This document shows positions 9,301 to 16,858 of a DNA stretch of 64,000 nucleotides, piece after piece; the stretch's first letter is position 1, and the number at the start of each line of letters is the position of its first letter. Position numbers and translations under genes: made by a program. This DNA comes from Cohnella candidum (GTDB taxonomy: Bacteria; Bacillota; Bacilli; Paenibacillales; Paenibacillaceae): assembly GCF_003713065.1 (NCBI RefSeq), contig NZ_CP033433.1, forward strand, positions 2,915,001-2,979,000, in the 5' to 3' direction. The notes below the pieces were generated by a model. It did no database searches, had not been told where the DNA came from, and saw nothing but the letters and a program-made list of their open reading frames with translations.

Positions 9301-9956
9301 ATCGGTGTCCTTGAACCATCGGAGAAGACGGTCGCAGCCGACAGCGTCACGCGGTCTTCCGGCAGCAGGCTAAGAGGCGAAGGCGTTACCTCCAGGCCGA
9401 CTTTAACCGTTTCGCGAACGAATGCGATATCGTCCAGCAGCACGTCGGCTTGCTCGCCGCCCGTCGTTCCCCGAACGAGAATCCCGTCCACGATACCGCC
9501 CGCGATGTCGAGTTCCGCCAAGTTGATCCGAACCGGCTGCCACCCGCCTTGCGGGGGACTCAGCGCCTGACTGGCCACCGGCTGCCCGCCGGATTGCAGC
9601 ACGACCTCCAACCGCTGGCCGCTTGCGCTGCCCCCGTTCATCCAAAACTCCAACACCGGATAATCCGCGACGGACATGATTCTATCTTTGTAAAAATAAA
9701 GCCCATCGTCCCCGTTCGGCTTCAGCCGAATCGCGTTGACTCCTCCATGCGGCGCCGACCGGTCGGCCATGTCGTGATCCGCCCAGCTGTAATCGGCGAA
9801 TTCCCCGCTTAATCCGTCGTCGTAGACGGTCAACCGCACCGGCTGGTCCGCCGCCCGGGCGACATCCGCCTCGCCGATCCCACCCGCCAGAATGGACGTT
9901 GCCGCTGCCGCCGCCGCGATCGCGGACAGCCATTTTTTTAACTTTTTACGTTTCAA
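6366..9956 (-). CDS. Secreted modular glycoside hydrolase family 44 endoglucanase
   Basis: The start is TTG at 9956, 7 nt after GGGGAGG. It gives a classic signal peptide (LKRKKLKKWLSAIAAAAAA, cleavage near ARAADQ) and 1196 residues; a longer frame has no ribosome binding site. Three related beta-sandwich modules (sharing YSWADHD or equivalent, GGxxGGQxL and a VYLDDI end) alternate with two Big_2-type Ig domains. The C-terminal GH44 domain begins near residue 705. Expected catalytic glutamates are in ALDNEP (about E877, acid/base) and ISEYN (about E1045, nucleophile). GH44 enzymes cleave beta-1,4-glucans and xyloglucan outside the cell. The binding role of the repeated modules is inferred. 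No SLH or sortase anchor is seen. Confidence 0.9.
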   Translation of the reverse strand: MKRKKLKKWLSAIAAAAAATSILAGGIGEADVARAADQPVRLTVYDDGLSGEFADYSWADHDMADRSAPHGGVNAIRLKPNGDDGLYFYKDRIMSVADYPVLEFWMNGGSASGQRLEVVLQSGGQPVASQALSPPQGGWQPVRINLAELDIAGGIVDGILVRGTTGGEQADVLLDDIAFVRETVKVGLEVTPSPLSLLPEDRVTLSAATVFSDGSRTPIEQGVSWSSRNSDVAVVQNGMVTAVSAGKTSIDAEFGGMKISVPVTVADPSAVPQGGSADDRPGVTIYGDTLHEDFRDYSWADHDLTETSTVHAGESAIRMNPSGEGGLYLYRDGGPVNVKDYDTLEFWVHGGVSGGQQLELVFNSGGAPAGRVNIGSLLAGGEIPAGEWAKVSVDLTQMNIENGIFDALLFRGLTDGEQGNVYLDDIRLLEKYVAPPTLKEGVLSQYGMVLAAGDVSSLSYEARYSDGSAKDVTASAQWTSSDPTVVSVDAKGKLQAKGSGMAKISAKFEDSSASMHVQVAAVEPETAYGDRLADGYSNWSWGTSDFDNAAPAASGDRSISFRAKGYEGIWIHRDTTVMDLHGYYGLTLKLHGGTKGGQHLRVNMMDGRNFAGEFNLDDWLPQGIPAGKWTEVKLKFADLGLSELNFDGIVLSAWGEQDQGTVYVDDVKWLRTTEPVNLPDPEVPAVNVTIDAGGAKRALSPGIFGVNFEDMPSEDASTMTFPIKRWGGNQMTRYNWQLDTTNRGGDWYFLNIPNDNDDPSALPNGSLSDRFIVDSKTKGTDVLLQVPTIGWTPKSRDISWSFSIDKYGEQSGNECDWQEAWCRPDAGTGKTKDGSYVTGNDPEDTSKQVGTSFITDWIAHLQQTFGSYVHKYALDNEPMLWPHSHWDVHPEMTTYDEVWNYTSDYAKAIKQADPRAEIFGPVPWGWCEYFYSAKDGCSPGTDMEAHDGKPYLEWYLGKVEEYRQRTGVRLVDVLDIHYYPAENNVPFSSDESPAMTKRRLNSLKSLYDPNFADPSSWIQEPVMLLPRMRDLIARNAPGTKLSISEYNFGDGSGIGSGLAQAEALAIFAREGVDYAMRWGALPGGTPLEDAFKLYLDYDGKGSKIEGDVVGASSSNGDAVGTYAIVSKTGKKYVLLFNKDTAPRMASVKADLDLSDEGQVYRFDAKHRLAAAGTVQGGEDGLNVRLPAKSATLIVLP

Positions 9957-10016
9957 TTTGCTGCCTCCCCTGGTTCGACTGCCTAAAAATATAGCACCTG
10001 CGAATACGAGTCCGAC

Positions 10017-10038
10017 ATTATACAAAAGTATACTTTTG
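10017..10038 (-). promoter_or_regulatory. GH44 promoter with overlapping palindromic operator
   Basis: On the minus strand a perfect TATAAT (10022-10017) lies directly next to a perfect 16-bp palindrome CAAAAGTATACTTTTG (10023-10038). The palindrome fills the space where the -35/-10 spacer should be. No good -35 is seen. A regulator bound to the palindrome would cover the promoter. Confidence 0.6.
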
Positions 10039-10130
10039 CGATTTCTACCCCTATTTTCCGGACCAGCCGCTCCCGCGGCAAGGGACTTCATCCCGGCCTT
10101 CCGGGAAGTTTACCGGGAACTCTGCAAAAC

Positions 10131-10163
10131 AAAAACCCGCGACTCCGAGGAGTCACGGGTTTC
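10131..10163 (-). terminator. Terminator of the aldo/keto reductase cluster
   Basis: A stem of about 12 bp (ACCCGxGACTCC with GGAGTCxCGGGT) is followed on the minus strand by a T run, just after the stop at 10180. Confidence 0.8.
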
Positions 10164-10179
10164 TTCGTCGATTCGATCT

Positions 10180-11160
10180 TTACCAAGCGTACGCGTTCGG
10201 CGCGGATCCGCCCGGTCCCGGGAAGATCTCGTCGATGCGGCCGAGCGTTGCTTCGTCGAGCTTCAATTCCACGGCCTTCAGGCTGCGCTCGAATTGGGCC
10301 TGCGTGCGGCAGCCGATGATCGGCGCCGTCACCGCCGGCTGGTGCAGCAGCCAAGCGAGCGCGACGATGTCCTCGGTCTCGCCGAGCTCGGCCGCCAGCT
10401 TCGCGAACGCTTCGAGCTGCGGACGGAGCTTCTCGATCCTCGCTTTGTCGCCGCCGCTTCTGCGTCCCGCGTCCGGCTTCAGCGCCGTGCCGCCCAGCAT
10501 GCCGCCGTCCAGCGGACTCCAAGGGATGACGCCCAAGCCGAGCGCCTGCGAGGCCGGAAGCACTTCAAGCTCCGGCAAGCGGCACAGCAGGTTGTATTTG
10601 TGCTGCTCCGACACGAGACCGAGGTGGCCTCTCGCCTTGGCTTCGCCTTGCGCGACGGCGATGTCCCAGCCCGCGAAGTTGCTGGAGCCGACATAGCCGA
10701 TCTTGCCTTGCTGCTGCGCGATTTCGAATGCGCCCCACAGCTCTTCCCAGACGACCGAACGGTCGACGTGGTGCATCTGGTACAGCTCGATATGATCCGT
10801 CTGCATCCGGCGCAGGGAGCCTTCGAGATGGCGGCGGATCTTGTAGGCGGACAAGCCTTCCTTGCGGTTCGGGCCGTCCAGCGGATCGTGCATGTCGCCG
10901 TACATTTTGGTCGCGATGACCGTCTTCTCGCGGCGTCCGCCGCCCTGCGCGAACCAGCGGCCGATGATTTCCTCGGTTTTGCCGGCGTTCTCGCCCCAGC
11001 CGTATACGTTCGCGGTATCGAAGAAGTTAATGCCCGCATCCAGCGCAGCGTCCATGATGCGGAACGCTTCCTGCTCCTCGGTGTCCACCCCGAAATTCAT
11101 CGTGCCCAGGCACAGCCGGCTGACCCGCAGGCCCGAACGTCCCAATTTGGTGTACTCCAT
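10180..11160 (-). CDS. Aldo/keto reductase
   Basis: A 326-residue NADPH-dependent oxidoreductase of the AKR TIM-barrel family. The start MEYTKLGRSGLRVSRLCLG matches the N-termini of its two paralogues here, so 11160 is preferred over upstream in-frame codons. Tetrad positions are visible: Asp and Tyr in FDTANVYG, Lys in VIATK, His in YQMHHVD. The cofactor site includes PIIGCRTQAQ near the C-terminus. The substrate is unknown. It is the last gene of a minus-strand set (dehydrogenase, reductase, reductase) and ends at a strong terminator, which suggests shared use in sugar or carbonyl metabolism. Confidence 0.88.
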   Translation of the reverse strand: MEYTKLGRSGLRVSRLCLGTMNFGVDTEEQEAFRIMDAALDAGINFFDTANVYGWGENAGKTEEIIGRWFAQGGGRREKTVIATKMYGDMHDPLDGPNRKEGLSAYKIRRHLEGSLRRMQTDHIELYQMHHVDRSVVWEELWGAFEIAQQQGKIGYVGSSNFAGWDIAVAQGEAKARGHLGLVSEQHKYNLLCRLPELEVLPASQALGLGVIPWSPLDGGMLGGTALKPDAGRRSGGDKARIEKLRPQLEAFAKLAAELGETEDIVALAWLLHQPAVTAPIIGCRTQAQFERSLKAVELKLDEATLGRIDEIFPGPGGSAPNAYAW

Positions 11161-11241
11161 CTTCTTCATCCTCTCCTTGCATCCCATGAAAATGCTTACC
11201 TACCTATCATAGCAAATCGCTGCGATGAGATAAACACGCGT

Positions 11242-12225
11242 TCAGCGCAATCCTCCGAGAATGGGGTGCGGCACGTACGGCTCTTCGAGCTTCGCGATCT
11301 CTTCGGGCGTGAGTTTCACCGACAGAGCCGCCACCGCGTCGTCCAGATGGTGCGGCTTGGTCGCGCCGATGATCGGAGCGGTGACGGGCTGCTTTTGCAG
11401 CACCCACGCGAGCGCGACTTGAGCCCGGGGGATGCCGCGTTCCGCCGCGATTTCGGCCACCCGTTCCACGACCTTGCGGTCTGCCGCCGCCGTAGCCGTA
11501 TAAAGCGTTTTGCCGAATTCGTCCGTTTCCGAGCGGTAGCTTTGCTCCTCCCAATCGCGCGTCAACCGCCCCCGGGCAAGCGGGCTCCACGGAATCACGC
11601 CGATCTTCTCCGCTTCGCACAACGGCAGCATCTCCCGTTCTTCTTCGCGGTACAGCAGGTTCAAATAGTTCTGCATCGTGACGAACCGCGTCCAGCCGTT
11701 CTTTTCCGCCACATGGAGCGCTTTGAGGAATTGCCAGGCGTACATGGAAGAAGCCCCTATGTAAAGCGCCTTACCGGCTTTCACGACGTCATGCAGCGCC
11801 TCCATCGTTTCCTGGATCGGCGTTTGCGGGTCCCAGCGATGGATCTGGTACAGATCGACGTAATCAGTACCGAGCCTTCTCAGGCTTGCATCGATCTCCT
11901 GCATGATCGCTTTGCGAGACAGCCCCGCCCCGTTCGGTCCCGGCCGCATCCGGCCCTGAACCTTCGTCGCGATGACGATCTCGTCGCGTCGCGCGAAATC
12001 TTTCAAAGCCCTTCCGACGATCTCTTCACTCGTCCCGTCCGAGTAGACGTTGGCGGTGTCGAAGAAATTGATGCCGAGCTCCAGTGCCTTCTTGATAAAA
12101 GGCCGGCTCTGTTCTTCGTTCAGCGACCAAGGATGCGGGCCCCGCTCCGGGACGCCGTAGCTCATGCAGCCAAGGCACAGGCGGGACACTTCCGCTCCCG
12201 TAGAGCCGAGTTTCACGTAATCCAT
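11242..12225 (-). CDS. Aldo/keto reductase
   Basis: A 327-residue AKR-family oxidoreductase starting MDYVKLGSTGAEVSRLCLG. Tetrad positions are visible in FFDTANVYSDG, VIATKVQG and YQIHRWD; the C-terminal cofactor motif reads APIIGATKPHHLDDAV. The GSP69/YhdN-like subgroup is likely. Its AAGGAGGA ribosome binding site lies in the end of the upstream dehydrogenase gene, which stops only 4 bp before this start, so the two are probably translationally coupled. Carbonyl substrates are not predictable from sequence. Confidence 0.88.
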   Translation of the reverse strand: MDYVKLGSTGAEVSRLCLGCMSYGVPERGPHPWSLNEEQSRPFIKKALELGINFFDTANVYSDGTSEEIVGRALKDFARRDEIVIATKVQGRMRPGPNGAGLSRKAIMQEIDASLRRLGTDYVDLYQIHRWDPQTPIQETMEALHDVVKAGKALYIGASSMYAWQFLKALHVAEKNGWTRFVTMQNYLNLLYREEEREMLPLCEAEKIGVIPWSPLARGRLTRDWEEQSYRSETDEFGKTLYTATAAADRKVVERVAEIAAERGIPRAQVALAWVLQKQPVTAPIIGATKPHHLDDAVAALSVKLTPEEIAKLEEPYVPHPILGGLR

Positions 12226-12229
12226 CCGT

Positions 12230-13126
12230 TTAGTCCTCCTTCGCCGCCGGCCCCATACCGGCCATTTCTTTTAGCTGCAAGTAAACCGAGGCCAAATCCA
12301 GCTCGCCTTTTCCGTTCGCGTTGGCCGCCAGGTAAGTATTCAGCACCGTGGAAACGACGGGAAGCGGAAGGTTACGGCGAACCGCTTCATCCGCCGCCAG
12401 CTTTAAATCCTTGGTCATTAATTTGAGCGCGAACGCGGGAGGGAACTCCTCTTGCAGCAGCATGCCTTTCTTCGCCTGGAACAGCGGCGCGTTCACGGCG
12501 GACTCGGAAATCAAAGCGGCTACCTTCCCCTGATCCAGCCCCAATCCCGAGGCCATCACGAGCGCCTCCGAGATGCCTTGCATCACCATCGCCAGAAGCG
12601 AGTTGATGACGAGTTTGGCGGCGCTTCCGTCCCCAGCGCCTCCGAAATGGATCGTCGTTTTCCCCAGCACGTCGAATATCGGCCGGCAGCGTTCCACCAC
12701 GTCCGCCTCCCCGCCGGCGAGGATGATGAGCTGCCCTTCTTGGGCCGGCTTGACCGAGCCCGACACCGGGGCGTCCAGGAAATCCCCTCCGCGCTCCCGG
12801 ACCATTGCGGCGAACCCTCGCGTTTCCGCGGGACCGATCGTACTCATGTTGACGACGGTTTTGCCGTTCAGCTCCGCGGATAGAATGCCGTCCGGCAGGA
12901 CCAGGAGCCGTTCGACGGCCGCCGCGTCGGCAACCATCGTGACGACGACGTCCGACCGCTCCGCCGCTTCGCGGGGCGACTGGGCCGCCGTCGCTCCGGC
13001 CTCGATCAAAGGCGCGGCCTTCTCCATGGAACGATTGTAAACGTGCACCCGATACCCCGCCCGGAGCAAATTCGCCGCCATCGGCGTGCCCATGGCGCCT
13101 AACCCGATCCAACCTACCGTTTGCAT
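12230..13126 (-). CDS. NAD(P)-dependent 3-hydroxyisobutyrate dehydrogenase family protein
   Basis: A 298-residue beta-hydroxyacid dehydrogenase. The Rossmann motif GLGAMG is at residues 8-13, with the substrate loop DAPVSGS and the catalytic-lysine helix GDGSAAKLVINSL (Lys about 171). This family oxidises short 3-hydroxy acids or reduces semialdehydes such as tartronate semialdehyde; which one applies cannot be told. A strong AAAGGAGG precedes the ATG with 8-nt spacing. It is the first gene of the minus-strand set followed by two aldo/keto reductases, and is divergent from a third reductase. Confidence 0.88.
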   Translation of the reverse strand: MQTVGWIGLGAMGTPMAANLLRAGYRVHVYNRSMEKAAPLIEAGATAAQSPREAAERSDVVVTMVADAAAVERLLVLPDGILSAELNGKTVVNMSTIGPAETRGFAAMVRERGGDFLDAPVSGSVKPAQEGQLIILAGGEADVVERCRPIFDVLGKTTIHFGGAGDGSAAKLVINSLLAMVMQGISEALVMASGLGLDQGKVAALISESAVNAPLFQAKKGMLLQEEFPPAFALKLMTKDLKLAADEAVRRNLPLPVVSTVLNTYLAANANGKGELDLASVYLQLKEMAGMGPAAKED

Positions 13127-13167
13127 GGCCGAACCCTCCTTTAAATGAAGCCCGTGTTCCGTTACGG

Positions 13168-13173
13168 TATAAT
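13168..13173 (+). promoter_or_regulatory. Probable -10 box for the divergent aldo/keto reductase
   Basis: TATAAT lies 46 bp before the ATG at 13219. A convincing -35 is not visible. Confidence 0.4.
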
Positions 13174-13218
13174 CATAGAAAAAGCGGCATTCAAAAACAA
13201 ATCGGCAGGAGGAGAAAC

Positions 13219-14217
13219 ATGGAATACGTCTATCTGGGAAGAACGGGGCTGCAGGTGTCGCGCTTCTGCTTAGGCACGATGACTTACGGGGACTGGGATT
13301 TGGATGAGAAAACGTCTCTGGCGGTCATCGACCGGGTATTGGACGCGGGCATCAACTTTCTCGACACGGCGGATACATACGGGAAAGGCACCAGCGAAGA
13401 AATCATCGGCAAAGCGATCCAAGGCCGCAGGGACCGCGTCATCGTCGCCACCAAATTCAAGGTGCGCACGGCGGAAGGACCGAACGGCGAAGGCGCGAGC
13501 CGCCATCGCATCATGCGGCAGGTCGAAGCCAGCCTGAAACGGCTGAACACCGACTACATCGACCTGTACCAGGTGCATCGGCCGGATCCGCATACGCCGC
13601 TGGACGAGACGCTGCGGGCGCTCGACGATCTCGTCGCGCAAGGCAAGGTCCGCTACGTCGGCTGCTCCAACTTCGAAGCGTGGAGAATCGTCGAATCGCT
13701 CTGGGTCAGCGACAAAATGAACCTCGAACGGTTCGTCACCAACCAGCCCTCTTACAGCATTTTCAACCGTTACGTCGAGCAGGAGATTTTGCCGGCTTGC
13801 GAGCGGCACGGGCTGGCGACGATGGCCTATTCCCCGATGGACGGGGGCTGGCTCTCCGGCAAATACCGGCTCGGGCAGCCGATGCCGTCCGACTCGCGCG
13901 GGGAAAGAATGGATCCGGATGCTCCGGGAAACCGGGCGAAGCTGGAGAAGGTGGAGCAGCTCGCATTATGGGCCGAATCCAGAGGGTTGAAGCTCGGGCA
14001 GTTCGCGCTGGCGTGGCTGTTGCATCGTCCGGGTGTCATTCCGGTCGTCGGCATCCGAAACGAAAGACAGCTCGCCGACAACCTGAGCGCTCTCGACGTC
14101 AAATTGACGGAAGAAGATTTCCGTCAAGTGGATCTCGTATCGCCGAGTCCTTATAAAGACTTTTCTCAAGACGGCAGCTTCTGGTTCCAGGAACCGCGGG
14201 CCTACCGATTCAAGTAA
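13219..14217 (+). CDS. Aldo/keto reductase
   Basis: The third AKR-family enzyme in this region, 332 residues, starting MEYVYLGRTGLQVSRFCLG after GGAGGAG. Tetrad signatures are FLDTADTYGKG, VIVATKFK and YQVHRPD; the C-terminal NADPH motif is VVGIRNERQLADN. It is divergent from the dehydrogenase/reductase operon, and the shared intergenic region is only 92 bp, so common regulation is plausible. Substrate unknown. It ends at a very strong terminator. Confidence 0.88.
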   Translation: MEYVYLGRTGLQVSRFCLGTMTYGDWDLDEKTSLAVIDRVLDAGINFLDTADTYGKGTSEEIIGKAIQGRRDRVIVATKFKVRTAEGPNGEGASRHRIMRQVEASLKRLNTDYIDLYQVHRPDPHTPLDETLRALDDLVAQGKVRYVGCSNFEAWRIVESLWVSDKMNLERFVTNQPSYSIFNRYVEQEILPACERHGLATMAYSPMDGGWLSGKYRLGQPMPSDSRGERMDPDAPGNRAKLEKVEQLALWAESRGLKLGQFALAWLLHRPGVIPVVGIRNERQLADNLSALDVKLTEEDFRQVDLVSPSPYKDFSQDGSFWFQEPRAYRFK

Positions 14218-14221
14218 CGAT

Positions 14222-14265
14222 GAAAACAGCCGCCTACCGATCCAAGATCGGCAGGCGGCTGTTTT
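14222..14265. terminator. Strong bidirectional terminator
   Basis: A near-perfect stem of about 20 bp (AAAACAGCCGCCTACCGATC with its complement, loop CAA) separates the convergent reductase and GH31 genes and has A/T runs on both sides. Confidence 0.85.
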
Positions 14266-14281
14266 CCGTCCTAACGCAAAA

Positions 14282-16693
14282 TTATCGCAATTGCATCCGG
14301 AACGCTCCCGTCTTCCTCAACCCAAGCCAGAGCTCCCTTTTCGTCTCGTCGTACGTCCACTCACCGTCTTCCGCAGCGCCGGACAGTTCCACGGAGGCGG
14401 GTTTGCGCGCCATGTGCTTCACGACGACCTGCAGCGGCTTACCGCCATCCTCCAACTCGTCATGCAGAGAGTTCGCCGTAAGCGTTGCTCCCTCGCCGCT
14501 CTCCTCCCAGGCGAACTCCAGCAGCCGATAAGCCCCTTCGCGATAAGCGAACGTTTTCCCGTCATCCTCGAACAGACGGAAGCGGCTCGCGCCTGAAGCG
14601 CCGGCGTACACCTCCAGCGTCAACTCCCCGTTACCGACCTCGTCGGCGAACTGGCCACCCGCTTCCTTCACGGGAATGATCGCTCCCGCTTTCACGAACA
14701 GCGGCATCGACTCCAGCGGCGCTTCCGCCAACACATGTCTTCCTCCCGCGTACCGTTCACCCGTCCGGTGATCGTACCACACGCCTTCGGGCAGATAGAC
14801 CGCCCTCGCCGTCACGCCGGGACGGCACACCGGCGCCGCCAGCAGGAATTCTCCAACCAGGAACTGGTCGCTCAAGTTCGTGACCAGAGGATCCCCCGGA
14901 TATTCGAGCAGCAACGGTCTTAGAACCGGGAGCCCGGACGCGGAGGCCTCATAGAAGAGAGAGTAGAGGTATGGCATCAGCCGGTACCGAAACCGGATGT
15001 ACTCGCGGCAAATCGCTTCCACCTGCTCCCCGAACCTCCACGGCTCCTGGCGGGAGGTATCGATCGCGCTGTGGTTCCGGCAGAACGGGAACAGCGCCCC
15101 CATTTGCGTCCAGCGGGCGAGCAGCTCCCCTGAGGAATGGTGCGAGAAGCCGCCGATGTCGGCGCCGGCGAACGCCACGCCGGACAATCCCAGATTCAGC
15201 ACCATCGGGATGCTCATCTCCAGGTGCTCCCAATAGCTGCGGTTGTCCCCCGTCCACACCGCGGCATACCGCTGAATGCCTGCGTAACCGGCGCGCGTGA
15301 GCACGAACGGCCGCTCGCCGCCGAGCCCCCGGGCCATGCCCTCGTAGGTCGCCTTGGACATCAGCATCCCGTACAGGTTGTGCAGCTCCCCGTGGGTTTT
15401 CGGGCGGCCGTTGTTGCGGTGAACGACGTCGAGGTCCATCGTTTTGGTCGTGTCGTTAAACACCGAAGGCTCGTTCATGTCGTTCCAGATGCCCGATATG
15501 CCGTGGTCGATATAGAATCGGTGCAAGTCCCCCCACCATTCGGCGGCGCGATCGTCGGTATAGTCCGTGAAGGCGCTCGGCCCGGGCCAGACGTTGCCGA
15601 TGAACAGGTCCCCCTCCAGTTTCTTGCAGAAATAGCCCTCGGCAACGCCCTCTTGATAGACGGCATAATTCGGGTCCTTCTTCACCCCGGGGTCGACGAT
15701 CGGCACGATGCGGAAGCCCATCTCCGCCAGCTCCGCCGTCATCGCCTTCGGATCCGGAAACCGCTCCGGGTCCCAGGTGAACACCCGGTACTCGTCCATA
15801 TAGTGAATGTCCAAATAAATGACGTCGCACGGGATGCCTTTGCTCCGGAACGTGCGGGCGAGCTCCAGCACTTCCTCTTGGTCCATGTAGCTGTACCTCG
15901 ACTGTTGATAACCGAGCGCCCAACGCGGCGGCATCGCGGTTCGCCCGGTCAGGTCGGTGTAACGGGACACGACGTCCTTCAGCCCCGGGCCGTCCACGAG
16001 GTACAAGTCCATGGCCCCGCTGTCCGCTGCGATCGAATAAGCATCCGCGCGGCTCCGCATATCGAACGTCGTTTTACCCGGGTTGTCGAGGAACACCCCG
16101 CTCGCCCTGCCTCCCTTGCGGAAATGGACCAAAAAGGGGATCGATTGGTACAGCGCGTCGATATCCGGCACGTGAGGCTCGTAAACGTCGCTGTTCCACA
16201 TCCGGTAGCTCTCGCCCTTTTTATCGAAAAACCCCGTCTTCTCTCCCAATCCGTAATAGTGGGAGTCCGCTTCGGCGCGGACGGTAAGGGTGATGCGCTC
16301 CCTCTCCCATGACCACTCCGCTTCGCCGAGCAAGCGGTCTCCTCTCGCATCCCTGACGACCAGCGACGAATTTTCTTTATGAAGCGACAAGCGGAACGAT
16401 CCCGCCTGCATGTCGTACCCCGTTTCCGTCTCCTGTACCTCAGCCTCCATCGGAACGCCGGGAGACGCCAACACCGCGGGCGTGGTCTCCCAATCCGGCA
16501 TGGCCGAGAAAAACAGCTTTACCCGGAGGATCCCCTCTCCCGCCAAACGGAAAGCCAAATTGGCTCTTTCCCCGAATACGAGTATTTCTTGCTCCGTCCG
16601 TTCCACGCGCCGAATGCGCCCGATACGCCGGCCGGCAATTCGGTCCGAGCCAGGCCGGTTCTGTTCCGGATGGATGGCTTCGCTGGTCAGCAT
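14282..16693 (-). CDS. Glycoside hydrolase family 31 alpha-glucosidase
   Basis: An 803-residue cytoplasmic enzyme (no signal peptide) expected to release glucose or another sugar from the non-reducing end of alpha-linked oligosaccharides. It has an N-terminal beta-sandwich, a (beta/alpha)8 barrel from about residue 250, and C-terminal beta domains. The family signature GIWNDMNEPSVF supplies the nucleophile Asp (about residue 404); FAGADIGGFSHH supplies the acid/base Asp. It lies downstream of an ABC sugar importer and has its own promoter carrying the motif shared with the transporter promoters, so it probably acts on the imported oligosaccharide. Confidence 0.9.
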   Translation of the reverse strand: MLTSEAIHPEQNRPGSDRIAGRRIGRIRRVERTEQEILVFGERANLAFRLAGEGILRVKLFFSAMPDWETTPAVLASPGVPMEAEVQETETGYDMQAGSFRLSLHKENSSLVVRDARGDRLLGEAEWSWERERITLTVRAEADSHYYGLGEKTGFFDKKGESYRMWNSDVYEPHVPDIDALYQSIPFLVHFRKGGRASGVFLDNPGKTTFDMRSRADAYSIAADSGAMDLYLVDGPGLKDVVSRYTDLTGRTAMPPRWALGYQQSRYSYMDQEEVLELARTFRSKGIPCDVIYLDIHYMDEYRVFTWDPERFPDPKAMTAELAEMGFRIVPIVDPGVKKDPNYAVYQEGVAEGYFCKKLEGDLFIGNVWPGPSAFTDYTDDRAAEWWGDLHRFYIDHGISGIWNDMNEPSVFNDTTKTMDLDVVHRNNGRPKTHGELHNLYGMLMSKATYEGMARGLGGERPFVLTRAGYAGIQRYAAVWTGDNRSYWEHLEMSIPMVLNLGLSGVAFAGADIGGFSHHSSGELLARWTQMGALFPFCRNHSAIDTSRQEPWRFGEQVEAICREYIRFRYRLMPYLYSLFYEASASGLPVLRPLLLEYPGDPLVTNLSDQFLVGEFLLAAPVCRPGVTARAVYLPEGVWYDHRTGERYAGGRHVLAEAPLESMPLFVKAGAIIPVKEAGGQFADEVGNGELTLEVYAGASGASRFRLFEDDGKTFAYREGAYRLLEFAWEESGEGATLTANSLHDELEDGGKPLQVVVKHMARKPASVELSGAAEDGEWTYDETKRELWLGLRKTGAFRMQLR

Positions 16694-16728
16694 GTCTGTT
16701 CACCTCGAAATTTCGATAGGATGCCACC

Positions 16729-16784
16729 ATCATATAAGACGGGCATGTCCGAAACGAGGTCCATTTCTATGTTTTTCATGTGCA
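16729..16784 (-). promoter_or_regulatory. GH31 promoter with shared operator motif (site A)
   Basis: On the plus strand TTCTAT-N4-TTCATGTGCA occupies 16765-16784. On the minus strand the -10 TATGAT is at 16734-16729, so TTCTAT ends 30 bp from the -10. The same motif and spacing recur at 21205-21261 and, more weakly, at 23131-23186. It is a likely site for the YesN-type regulator of this locus. Confidence 0.6.
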
Positions 16785-16805
16785 TTACGATGTTGTAGCC
16801 GAAAC

Positions 16806-16843
16806 GGCCCCTGTCCGTCACTACCGTGACGAAACGGGGGCCA
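16806..16843 (-). terminator. Stem-loop after the glycosidase-like gene
   Basis: GGCCCC.CGT..CGTCAC pairs with its complement around a short loop just after the stop at 16859. The T run is weak, so it may stabilise a 3' end as well as terminate. Confidence 0.55.
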
Positions 16844-16858
16844 TCTTGTTCATTGCGG

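Noticed and set aside
9892-12426. An 844-codon plus-strand open frame opposite the GH44 and aldo/keto reductase genes
   Set aside because: It is a GC-rich antisense shadow with Arg/Ala/His-rich, low-complexity translation and no family motif; the minus-strand genes are unambiguous.
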